64,000 nt of DNA from Psoroptes ovis. Taxonomy: Eukaryota; Arthropoda; Arachnida; Sarcoptiformes; Psoroptidae. Shown here one piece after another: positions 1 through 11,801 of the stretch (positions are counted from its first letter, which is position 1; each line of letters opens with the position of its first letter). The notes under the pieces were generated by a model, which worked only from the letters and a program-made list of their open reading frames with translations, was not told the DNA's origin and ran no database searches. A program made the translations under genes and the position numbers. The stretch lies in assembly GCA_002943765.1 (NCBI GenBank), contig PQWQ01000014.1, positions 62,001-126,000 of the forward strand, written 5' to 3'.

Positions 1-508
1 GAATCATTGATCTAGTATTTGCCACAGCATTAACTGTTGGAATTTGAGCTTGTTGTCCGGCTATCGTTGCAGCACTAGTGACCACCAAATTATTTGGTAT
101 TGTTTGAATAGTTTGTGTGGCACCAGTTGGAGTATGAATTGTAAAAGTTGTCGTTGCTGACGATGGATGCTGCTGCGTTATTGTATGCTGCTGATCGTGA
201 TTCGAAATTGAATGATTCGTTGCTATTGTAGTGGATTGTTGTTGCTGATTCGGTGGATTTGATATCGGATTGGTTATTGTTGGATTGTTATTATTGTTGA
301 GCCTGGATGCTGTTTCGTTCGAAGCTGTTGTTATTATTGTTGCTGGTATTGATATTGTGTTACTTGCTTGGTGTAAAATTGCGGTCGGCTGTTGTGCTTG
401 TTGATGCGCTTTTATTGTTGTGGTTGATGCTTGAGGCGGTTGCTGTGGTTGTGTTGCAGTTCCAGCAACAGTTATTATATTGTTCGCTGTCGTATTCATT
501 TTCATCAT
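1..508 (-). CDS. 5' part of a Gln/Thr/Asn-rich protein, partial
   Basis: An open minus-strand frame runs from ATG at 508 to the window edge (169 codons plus one base) with no stop. An in-frame TAA at 514-512 fixes the start. The product is low complexity, rich in Gln, Thr, Asn, Ser and Ala, with a short hydrophobic-polar stretch (TTTFTIHTPTGATQTIQTI). That composition is typical of the N-terminal activation region of a transcription factor or co-activator, but no folded domain lies inside the window and I do not recognise the gene. A splice acceptor (TTTTTTAG, AG at 532-531) lies just upstream of the start, so the 5' UTR is probably interrupted by an intron. The opposite-strand frame here is a shadow. 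Confidence 0.6.
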   Translation of the reverse strand, partial: MMKMNTTANNIITVAGTATQPQQPPQASTTTIKAHQQAQQPTAILHQASNTISIPATIITTASNETASRLNNNNNPTITNPISNPPNQQQQSTTIATNHSISNHDQQHTITQQHPSSATTTFTIHTPTGATQTIQTIPNNLVVTSAATIAGQQAQIPTVNAVANTRSMI

Positions 509-2941
509 ACTTTAAATCATCTTACAGTGCCTAAAAAAGAGAGAATAATTACTAAATTTATTCTTAAATCAAAAAAGTAATGATTCGATTATTATATTTA
601 CAAATTTGAATTAGATTTATTAGTGAACATTTATCTATGTTCGTTATTCGATAAATTAAACAATTGAAGCTATGTCAATGAACAATGTCAATAATATTGT
701 ATGTTAGTTACAGATATTGAATTGATGATTATGTGAAAAATTTCAATCTATGAAATTATAATTTCTATCTAATCATCTATCGTTTATTTTAGTAGATTGA
801 AAAATTCTTTGAAATGAAAAAAAAAATTATATTTGAAGCATTGAAACAAAATTGAATATTTATGATTCTTTGGCTGTTTACATTATTTCAATAGTCAATG
901 ACAGCAATGATTAATCCATTGATGAAATTTTAGAGAAAACAAAATGGCGAAAAATGATGAAATATTAGAATGTCTATTCATCTTTTAAAAAATTATCACT
1001 TTATATAAATTCGAAATCGGAAGCAATGAAAAAAATTAGTAACAATCGAACAACATCAAACAAGAAAACAATGTCTTGTGAATTCAATTAAATTTATAAA
1101 CACCAAATTTCTATTTTATTAAAATGTTATTAATCTGAAATCGGGTCTTCATCAATTGTCGTTATCGTCATCGTCGAAAATTATTATATGTAGATTTTTA
1201 TTACTATTAATATTATTAATATATTGATACAATCAACTAAACAATTTTTATCTTCAACGAAGAAAAAAAAACATTAATAAAAAATTCTCAAAAATATTAT
1301 TATTATTGATGGTTTGCACAAGCAAAGAAAAAGGAGCACGCAAGCAAACGAATTATTATTATTATTATTATTTTTATCGAAAAATGAATTCTCTATGAAT
1401 GCTTGTTTTCTTTTGCATTTTCCACTTATAATACACACTCTTTTCAAGCTGCACATACACACAAACACAAACACACATAGATTTTATGTATGTCTCGTCG
1501 TTTAACTCGATTCAATAAAAAAAAAAAATTGTGTATTTTTCATTTTGTGGTTGTTTGTTGCTGTTTAGTTGATTGGTTGGTGTCTTTACTTTTTCTTTTA
1601 CATTCATTTGTTGTTGTTGTTGTTTACTGTTGTTGCTGTCAATGCTGCTGGTATTATCGTATACGATTAAATTCAAATCTATGTTTCTTCAATTTTCACA
1701 ATATTTGCTGTAACATATCACAAATAATCATTAAATAAAAAGTTATACATAATAGATATCAAAAAATACGATACACAATTTGAGAAATATACACACACAT
1801 TAAAAATCATTAAAATTAGAAAAACTTAAAAAAGAAATGAATGAATTAAAATTAAATGTTTATAGTGTGTATGATTCTAGCAGCAAATCCTTAGCTTCAA
1901 TGAATGCTACTACCATTTTCACTCATTTTTCATGTGAAATAAGAAAATTTTCTCGACTTTACGCAATACCACTACCATTTATTTTCGATTTGTCGATCAT
2001 TTATCAGCGAAAAAAATTCGAATTCGAAATGGCTGCCATTGCATGTTGTTGTTGTGCACATCACATATGTTTTGCAAATAACGAAATCACAAAAAAAAAT
2101 TCTATTTGCTACTACTTTCTTTCAGTCAAAGAAAAAAAAAGAAGGCGGTACCAAAATCTAAATCATTCAATGTTGGCGCGTTGTATTCACTGAAAAAAAA
2201 ATGTTTTTTTTTTTGAATGGGAAAAAAAAGGGTCAAAAAATTGTCTGCTTATTTAGTGTTTTATAGAAAAAAATTAAATGCAAATGTGTATGCCAGTAGA
2301 TGGCGTTGTTTTTGATCGCGCCAATATTTTTTTTCCATTCATAAAAAGGTAGTGGTATTTTTATTATTTTTTATTTCGTAAAAAATTCACAAGTGGCGCT
2401 GCTTTTTCCTCTCGATTTTCGGTTGTTGTTTTGGTTGATTGAATTTTTTTATTTTTGTGTATTTTTTTTCGTGTGTATACAACCTGGCTTAATTGTTTGT
2501 TTGTTATTTACGATAGAAAAAAGGGGTTAAAACAGAATAAATTTACTTTTTTTTCACTTGATGACAACAAGCGCAAACTCTTTGATTTTTTTTTCGGTGC
2601 GAAATTCATTTAAAAATATTATTACTGAAAATCAAACCAGAAAAAAAACCCAAAATTCAATGAAGCGCATGCTTACACATTTTCATTGAGAAAAAAATAG
2701 AAAATTATTTGAGAATTGGAGAACAAAAATTCAATGAATTTTGTTTTAAAAATACGTAAAACTTAGCAGAATATGCAAAGACGGCGCTTTAATCGTTATA
2801 TTTATTGATGTTTGAAATTTTTATGGTTTTTTTCAGATGTTTACTTTTCACTAAAAAATTTCAGGTATCAGGTGTTTAGAATATCAATTTATGTAAAGAG
2901 ATTTTAGAGAATGAATTATTTTTCGCTCCCAATTTTTTTGA
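509..2941. other. Non-coding: 5' UTR intron/promoter of the Gln-rich gene and 3' flank of NAC-alpha
   Basis: No convincing coding exon. Short frames here (for example 1490-1738 and 1837-2193) consist of TTA/TTG/GTT triplet repeats or lack family similarity. The tract should contain the first non-coding exon and promoter of the minus-strand gene starting at 508, but I cannot place the donor. Slightly less AT-rich patches at 2290-2420 (with short GGCG motifs) are candidates for promoter sequence. Confidence 0.5.
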
Positions 2942-3727
<786 letters not shown>

Positions 3728-4475
3728 TGTGTCAATCACTTTTGGATAATTAATAATTTGATTAATATTTTAAATAAGAGATAAATTACGTGAAATTTGA
3801 ATCAAAACAATTTTTAATTGAAAAATGTGTTAATCAACAACTTAGTCAGCATAAACAAAGCTCAAACCATGCTGTTTTACCGGAGAATAATGAAATCAAT
3901 GAGAAATATGTATGTACCAAAATTAAAGAGAAAAATCGCCACGCCTTTTTCTACACATTTAATTCATTGAAAAAAATGATCGGAAATGTTTAGAAGTTAC
4001 GCCATCTGGGGACAACTAACAACATCAAAATCTCATTTCAAAATTTTTCAAAAATTTGAATTTTTGACATTTGTTTCATCAAAATATAAATGAATTGAAA
4101 TATCATTGAATAATAGAAAAGATTTAATAAAAAATTATTAAAATGAAACATGAAAATTAAATGGAAATATATTAAATAATCTTTTTTTAATTCGTTTCGT
4201 CTTTTTCCATTCATTATTATTCAATGTTTACTCTCTGTATGCATGTTTGGTGTTTCATTTTCATTTTGAAACATTTGATTAGAAAAATTTGAATTTAAAT
4301 TGCCATGAAATTAATTGAAATTTTGCAATAATAATGATTGCAATATTTATCAAAGTATCAATGAATTAAAACATATACAATCAATGTATATGAGTTTGTC
4401 AGTGTGTTTGTGTGTGACAAAACTTTTTTAAAATTAATTAGTATTTAATGAAACAAAAATTAAATAAAAAAAAAT
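3728..4475. other. NAC-alpha promoter region and CFAP410 3' flank
   Basis: About 750 bp between two same-strand genes. It holds no supported exon; a 67-codon plus-strand frame at 3790-3993 has no recognisable similarity. It must contain the NAC-alpha promoter and 5' UTR and the CFAP410 3' UTR, but I could not assign a TATA box or poly(A) site with certainty. Confidence 0.5.
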
Positions 4476-7192
4476 TTAATCTTCCATCTCTTCCATACGA
4501 CAATGTATCGTTGTGTCGACAACTTCCAAGCTACCATAATCAAGTTCTTTGATCAGACAAAGTACAGCTGAAAGAATGTTGGCATTCTATAAATGGAAAT
4601 AGATGAAAATTGAAAAAAAGAAAAACGATAATTGTGAAATCCATATAATTATTATTATTGTTGTTATCATTAACTTACTCTATTTTTACCACCTTTCGGT
4701 AATATTCGTTGCTGTTCACGAGTTGATGATGATGAAGCACTTTGTAAACGTTGTGAGCTGTTATTATTGATATTATTATAAAATGATGATTGACCATTTT
4801 GATTTTGTTGATGATGATTCGAAAGTATTTGTTGTTGCTGATTGCCCATAATGTTTTGTCCATTTTCGTAGCCACCAATATATTCTAATGGTTCATATTG
4901 ATTACCGGATAAGGCAGGTGATGAACATCGAAAGTTTCCTATTAAATTAATTGAGATTGAAGAAAAAATGTATGTCAATTATATCGATTATCATTATCGA
5001 TAATGATCATTATCATACCGTTTGTGTTATAAATATTATAATCAGATAATGAATTTGCTTTTGCCATGTTTGTTTTTTTACCATTTTGATAATTATTATG
5101 ATTATTAGAACTTGATGATTTTTGTTGCATAATAGATTGCTGTTGTTGTTGTTGTTGTAATATGAATGGATGTTGCTGCATATTCGATGAACCATTCATC
5201 ATTTGATAATTACGATTATTATTACAGTATAACGATGATGATGATGAAGATGAATTGATTACAGAATTCGTACTGCCACCACTATTATTTTCTGAATCAT
5301 TATAATATGATTGTTCGTTTTGTTGTTGTTGTTGATGTGATTGCTGCGAATATCCATTACTGATGGTTATCGTATTACAATTACTACTATTGCTACTGCT
5401 TGAACTACTATTATTATTATTATTGATACAATTGGACAATATTTCTTGCTGTTGTCGCTGTTGTTGTGGTGTTTGATTTAATGATGAATATGTTGATGGT
5501 GTTGGCGTTGATATTGTCGATGTTTTGACATTATCATAATCAGAATTATTGTTATTATTTACATTATTATTATTGTTTTTGACATTATTATCGATAATAT
5601 CATCATCTAAATCATCATCGATAATTTCTGTACCTGGCCATATTAATTCTTGTCCTAATTTTTCTGCTTCATATAATTCTTCTGCAGTAACTCTACAATT
5701 TCAATGAGAAATGGCATGATATGTATTAATTAATTAATATGAATTCAAATCAATACATAACATAATTGATAAAACAAACATACTTAACATTATCAAGATA
5801 TTCTAAATTTGGCAATGTCTTCAACACAGTCAATCGATAATTATCAATATTGGCACATGGATTATCTTCTAATGATAATTTTTTTAAATATTGTAATTGT
5901 GATAAATGTAATATTTCATTAATGTTTGCAATTTCATTTTTCCTTAAATATAGCTCTTGCAACATGGTACATGATGAAAAATATTTCAATGTATCAATAC
6001 TATTGATTGATAATGAAATCACCTCGACATTAGGCATACGATTAACGATCGATACATCTTTCAATGTACATCCCCTATTCAAATAAATTGACAGATAATT
6101 GGAAAGAAAGAAAAAATTGATTAGTAAATAAAAATAATTACAAGAAAAAAAACAAAAGATCATTGATATTATTGAATGGATAGAGAGAGAACTATTCTAG
6201 GTCAAACATAAACCGGAATGGTTGAATCTAGGTGAATCATTTAAACAGTAGAAATGAATATGAATAAACAACTACAACTATCAAAACTTCTATCAACAAA
6301 TAAACAACTTGTAGATAATGATGATGATGATGATGATAATAATGATCATAAAAATAATGATGGTGATGACCGATGATATATATGCAAATAATAATGATGA
6401 AAAAATAAAAATTCGAGACATAAATATAAATCTGTACCATCATCATAAATCATTGGATGATGATGATGATATGCTTAATATTTGCTTTATTTACTTTTTA
6501 AAAAAATATTTTTAAATATTAAAAAGATTTATGTGGAAAAAAATGGAAGTAAAAATAAAAACTTGGACATGATAATGATGTAGATGGCAAACGATATATG
6601 AAACGGTGATGATGATGATGATTTGAATGATTTAAATAAGAGAAAAAAAAAATAAATCTGGTAAAGTTAATCAAAACATCATTCATTCGTTTCATTTCAT
6701 TTTTTCACACTTAATCTGATATGTTTCGTACCCGAAAAAAAGCTGAGAAGAAAATAAACTATTTATAAATATTTCAAGAAGATTTCGATTTATTTTTATG
6801 GATGTTTCATTATTCAGACATCATAAACAGTTATTCATCAATCTATGAATGTCTGTGTGCATTTACCCGCTAGATTTCTTCAAAGATATGTCGAATGAGT
6901 TTATGTTTCAAATTCTAACAATTAATTGTACATTTTCTAATTATTTGAAATTGAGGAAATATCAAATTGCTTGAATATGAACCGTTATGATGATTGAAAA
7001 ATTATTAATTGTGATAGAATGATTGTATTGAATAAAAACAAAAGAAAATTATGGTTGATCAATCAAGAGTAACCAATTGAAAGTTAAATTTTTAATGAAT
7101 CAAACTTACCAACAATTTAATTTCTTTACAGAATTTAAATCATGTGATCTGGTGCGGACTAATACAACATTTTCAGTAAGTACTGATGACAT
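4476..7192 (-). CDS. CFAP410: Cilia- and flagella-associated protein 410 (C21orf2-like LRR protein)
   Basis: Five exons: 7192-7110, 6074-5784, 5692-5019, 4938-4679 and 4586-4476, giving 472 residues (human about 256). CFAP410 is a ciliary/basal-body leucine-rich-repeat protein that works with the NEK1 kinase. The N-terminus (LVRTRSHDLNSVKKLNCW) leads into LRRs in exon 2 (NVEVISLSINSIDTLKYF, LQELYLRKNEIANI, LKKLSLEDNPC) and the LRR cap (NYRLTVLKTLPNLEYLDN, then VTAEELYEAEK from exon 3). The short conserved C-terminal helical domain (NANILSAVLCLIKELDYGSL) is encoded by exon 5. Between them lie about 280 residues of Asn/Ser/Gln-rich low complexity absent from vertebrate homologues, which explains the extra length. 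Intron phases agree throughout. Intron 1 is about 1 kb; the others are about 80-100 nt. Confidence 0.93.
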
Positions 7193-10179
7193 TTTTGGAA
7201 TGATTTTGAAAATGATGGAAGAATATTTTTCGAAGAATTAAATTTTAATATTTAGGAACAAGATAATGTTTGAGGATAATTTGTTTTGATCATTGATAGT
7301 TGTCGTTTGTTTACGAGTGGAATGATGAGGAAATTTCACGGAATTCAAATTAAAATTTAAACACTTCCAATTTTAGCAATTTGATCATTGAACATAACAC
7401 ATAACATTGATTAGAAACTTGAGAAAATTATTTTTCAAAAAAAAGTTGATATAAATTATAATTATTCAATGAACAAAAAATAAATAAATTTAATAATAAT
7501 CCTTGAATGTTTCTTTAAATATGAATTTAAACACATTGAAATTTATTCTTATGGAAAAATTTTGAAATATCAATGATAATTATGATGATTACGATGATAA
7601 TATTTTACCACAATTGGACATGATTGATTATTTCAAATAAAAAAAATATTCAATGAAATACGTTGATTATTGTTGAAACTGATATTTTTTATTTATTCAG
7701 CCAAAAACAACAAAATGTGTGTGTTGGAAATGTGGAAAAATTTTTGAAAAAGAAAAATTAATTCAATATCATTCAATTTGAATATTTCAAATAAAATATC
7801 TCAAAAATCATAGACACACTTACCTGATGATATACGAAGAATTTTGCGCCACTTATTATCATTATCATAATCATAATAATCATTATTATTATCATTATTT
7901 CAATGTATTTTCAATCATATTCGTTCAATAGTTTTCGTCGTGGCTAATTCTTGGCGATTATGAGCTCGATAATCATTTATTTTTCTGATTTGGTTTCTGA
8001 CGTTTTTGATTGCTATTTGAATGCAACGAACAACAAACAAACAAACAAACAATGAACGGATAAGAAATGAATTGAATTGAAAAAGTAAAGAGAAAAATTT
8101 TAAAAAATTGAATTGAAATTTTTTCTTTTCCCCTGAAAGCATATATCTTTATATTTATTCGCCTTAAAGAGAAATATTATTATTTAGCATTATAAGATTT
8201 TCAAAGAGCCAAAAGAATTGAATGGAAAATCATATAATACACAATTGAACAGAGTATTAAAAAATAAAACAAGAACAATATTTAAAATATAAATAATGAT
8301 GATGATGATGATAATGGTTAAACATGCATACACTCACAAGGATTATATAAATATCAGTGTGTTTGTGTTGGCATTTATTTGATGCTTAAAGATTATTTAC
8401 GAGGAACAACTGACAACGATAACAACAAAGACGACGGACGGACGACCAAAATTAAACAATGGAAAAAAACTTGTGATAATTCATCATTCAGCAATATAAT
8501 AATAATGAATAATAATCGGATGTTCAACCGAGTTTGATCACAACTCTGATTTTTATGATGATGATGTTGATGATGTCCACAACAACAACAATAAAACTAA
8601 AACAAAGTGTTTGTTTGGTTGGTTTGGCTGTTGTTCTTGTTTCTCTTATGAAATTTTCAAAATTTAGTTTCGGTCAATGTTCACCAATAATAAAAAACAA
8701 TCAATCAATGATAAACTATTGGAAACATTGAAATAATATTGATTTTTTCAATTTATTTGTTCAGAAATATTGAATGAAACTGAACCATTCAATTATTTGA
8801 ACAAAAAATGAAAAAAAACTGAACGAATCATCGTTGTATATGATGATGCTGGCATATTATTCGGTCATTCGGGTTGATTATTAACATTATCAACGAATGA
8901 TGATGATTTTAAAATTTTCATTCGTTCGTTGGTTTGTTTGTTTTACATTTATTTACTTTTCATTTTTTTGAAATTTTTGAAAAAAAAAAAATTTGACGAA
9001 TCATCAAACACAATTTGATATCTCGAATAATTAGTGATAATTATTTTAGTAAAAGTAATTGTCAAGAAAATGTTTTTTAAATCTTCAAAATTTAAAAATG
9101 AGAAATGAAATTATTTTATTTTTAATCCTAATTAAAAAACAAATAAACAACAAAATTATCTTTTAAGTAGAAACTCAAATATAAAACATTTGTGTTTCAT
9201 CATCGTAGAAAAACACCGATATCTTATAGTTGTCGTTAGTGGAAATCATACAACTGATTATTACTTCAATCGGACAAACTATATACAAATACATATCTAT
9301 AGGAAAAAGAGAATCATTTCATTGTGCTGTTGTTCATGATCCAACAATATTTGAATCAATTTTTTTAGTATTACGGAGCTAAAATATCTGTTATGTTCTC
9401 TTTCGATCGCTGTTAAATATTGGTGGATTGTGGATCCATTGGAGTTTAGTTGGTTCAGAGTTGGTGTGTTCAACATACACACACATTTATAAACATATAT
9501 AGATTGATGAAAAACCACCAGGATAAAATTTAAAAATTCATAATGAAAGAGTCTGGCGTTTTGGCTGGCTATACATTATTATATAATCATTCATTTTGAT
9601 ATGAATGATTCATACAAAGAGAAATTTGCAACATAAAAATAAAATAATAAAAACCATTAAAATATACATCAAACAATCTATTTCGTTGCTGTTGTTGTTG
9701 TCGTTGCTGGTTGTATGATGATTGCATACACAATCAAATTGCGCTAGCTCTTAGGTATGAATGAGTGAATGAATGATAATCATTATTATTAAATGAAAAT
9801 AATAGTAATAATAATAATAATTGTCAAACATGAAGGATAACGACAACAACACTCATTGAGCGTAAAATGTTAAATTTTAGCTTTTTTTTCGCAATGGAAA
9901 ATTGAATAACCAGCTTTTTTTTTGTTGATTGTGATTATTATTATTATTACGATTGCTTACTATTATTATTCATTATGATAGCCAAAACCATTAAATTATC
10001 ATGTTCAATGATTGTTGTCACAATATTATTACGAGGAATGTATGGAGAAAATTTCGTTCAATTGTTTGATTTGATTGTTGCTAATTGCAATAGTGGTAGT
10101 TGCCATCGGTGATTTGAAAAAAATAAACATTTTGAATTTTCAAATATCAAATTAAAATGCAAAATTTTTTGCTTTGATT
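7193..10179. other. Intergenic/5' region between CFAP410 and UVSSA
   Basis: About 3 kb without a supported gene. It contains an isolated minus-strand splice donor of perfect consensus (AG|GTAAGT, donor G at 7823), a CAAA repeat near 8036-8053, GAT triplets near 8297-8311, and an A/T-rich background. A plus-strand frame at 8534-8731 has a hydrophobic stretch that resembles a signal sequence but nothing else recognisable. The CFAP410 promoter should lie in the left part. Confidence 0.45.
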
Positions 10180-11628
10180 TCAAATAATTAAATTATTCCT
10201 TTTATTCAATTTCAATTTACTTTTTAAACGTTGTCTTGGCGTAGATTTGAGTTGTTTTAGATCAATCAAATTTGTTTTTGAATTCAATCTTTTTAATGCA
10301 CGTGATGATAAATCTTTACCAATTTGTTCGCTTAACTGTCGTAGATATTTAGGATCTTTCCATTGATTCGATTCACGCTCGAATTTCTTTTCCAATTCAA
10401 TTTTTTTCAATTCATCATCTATTGGTAATCCTTCGTTATCACGTGGTATAATTTTACCATGAAATGGACAATTTCCTAAATCTCTACGAGGACATAGACG
10501 ACCTGATGGTAATAATGCACGACATTGTTGTATTTGATTCGATTGATTATCATTATTTGATAATTGTTCTTGTTTTTCTTTTTCTTCAATTTTAGCTAAT
10601 AAAATTTTGTCTTCAGATTCGGTAACTTCTTCGAAATCATCATCGTCGTCGTAATCATTATCATCATCTATGTTTTGCTGTTCATCACCAATAATTTTGA
10701 TATCATTTTCTTTACTTAAAATTACGGCAATTTTTATTCGTACTTTTTCAATTTTATCATTGAGAATATTATTTGCAAATTTTGATTGTGTTTGGAAATT
10801 TTTTAATTTTTCATAATATTTCTTCAATTCATTACACAATTCTTTTAGATTTTCGATTAAAATACTGTTTGATTCATCACGTAAAATTTCAATTTTAGAT
10901 TGAAGAATAATATTGAATGATAAACCTTGCATTGGTCTGAATTCATTTTCACTAGAATCATTGTCATTATGATCTTCGATCAAATTCATTTTTGGTATTA
11001 ATAATTCAAAACATGAATCAATTTGCATAATCAACGTGTTTAAGTCATTTTCAAACTCATTAAAATCTGTTTTCAATTTTTCCAAAGTTTCCTCTGGTAT
11101 TTCTCGCTGCCATCCACTTGTCGATTGATTTTCATTGAGCTTGATTAATTTTTTCTCTATTAATAAATCGTAATGATATTTGAGGCAAGGATAACTTTGA
11201 CCGAATTCATTTTGCCAGCATCTAAAGCGTTCAAAGAATTTTTCACGTAATTTTTTAGTCCAAGTTATTGGTCTTAATATATCACTTTGTTGAAGTTCGA
11301 TAATTTGGATTGTTGATTGACTTTTATCATTTTTTAATTTAACATGTAAACAATATTCGATTATTTCGATTAAATTTCGGCATAAAATTGAACGAAATAA
11401 ATGTGAACGTTGGAATAGATAATCGATAAGTAAAAATGAACTGAAACGTATTTGTGAATGCTTTTGTTTCAATTGATGGCGTATTAAATGATATAAATGG
11501 AGATAAAATTCATTATTGTTGCTTTCTGATTTACAACATTGTTTCAACAATGATAATTCTTTTTTATCTAATTGATCATCACCTTTTTTCACTAATTTTT
11601 CAATTAAATTTTCCAAATCTGTTGCCAT
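10180..11628 (-). CDS. UVSSA: UV-stimulated scaffold protein A (UVSSA)
   Basis: Single exon of 482 residues (human about 709). UVSSA acts in transcription-coupled nucleotide excision repair, bridging stalled RNA polymerase II with CSA/CSB, USP7 and TFIIH. The N-terminal half (residues 1-150) is helical and VHS-like (LLKQCCKSESNNNEFYLHLY, then IRFSSFLLIDYLFQRSHLFR). An acidic patch (residues 320-340, Asp/Glu run) corresponds to the TFIIH-interaction area. A C-terminal zinc motif CX9CX7CX2H is visible at C369, C379, C387 and H390, followed by GKIIPRDNEGLPI, the hallmark of the UVSSA C-terminal domain. The protein is shorter than the vertebrate form mainly in the linkers. It shares a 173-bp divergent promoter with DMAP1. 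Confidence 0.92.
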   Translation of the reverse strand: MATDLENLIEKLVKKGDDQLDKKELSLLKQCCKSESNNNEFYLHLYHLIRHQLKQKHSQIRFSSFLLIDYLFQRSHLFRSILCRNLIEIIEYCLHVKLKNDKSQSTIQIIELQQSDILRPITWTKKLREKFFERFRCWQNEFGQSYPCLKYHYDLLIEKKLIKLNENQSTSGWQREIPEETLEKLKTDFNEFENDLNTLIMQIDSCFELLIPKMNLIEDHNDNDSSENEFRPMQGLSFNIILQSKIEILRDESNSILIENLKELCNELKKYYEKLKNFQTQSKFANNILNDKIEKVRIKIAVILSKENDIKIIGDEQQNIDDDNDYDDDDDFEEVTESEDKILLAKIEEKEKQEQLSNNDNQSNQIQQCRALLPSGRLCPRRDLGNCPFHGKIIPRDNEGLPIDDELKKIELEKKFERESNQWKDPKYLRQLSEQIGKDLSSRALKRLNSKTNLIDLKQLKSTPRQRLKSKLKLNKRNNLII

Positions 11629-11801
11629 CGTAAAATATTTGTTTTGATTCCGAAATCGGAATGTTTTGAAAACAATTTATTCGCATCCGTTCTCTATGAA
11701 CAGTACCTGTCAAGCTGATTTTTGTTATTTTTTGAGTTTTTTTTCAAATTTTTACAATTAAAATTAATTTAATTTGATTATATAAATCATATAAATCGAA
11801 A
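11629..11801. promoter_or_regulatory. Short bidirectional promoter between UVSSA and DMAP1
   Basis: Only 173 bp separate the two divergent start codons, so both promoters and 5' UTRs must lie here. A perfect inverted repeat (ATTCCGA, centre AA, TCGGAAT) occupies 11647-11662 and is the most structured element; it could bind a dimeric factor. No TATA box is evident in the middle of the interval. The function is inferred from gene arrangement. Confidence 0.6.

Noticed and set aside
307..534. Leucine/valine-rich plus-strand frame
   Set aside because: Antisense shadow of the Gln/Asn-rich minus-strand coding region.
1490..1738. 82-codon plus-strand frame rich in Val/Cys/Leu
   Set aside because: Composed of GTT/TGT/TTG triplet repeats; no family similarity, start context or splice logic.
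7824..7890. Alternative first coding exon of CFAP410
   Set aside because: Donor phase is 0 but CFAP410 exon 2 requires phase 2; kept only as an orphan donor in the findings.
8534..8731. Possible small secreted peptide (signal-like SVCLVGLAVVLVSLM)
   Set aside because: Only a hydrophobic stretch supports it; begins in an ATG repeat, no cysteine pattern, cleavage site or partner exon.
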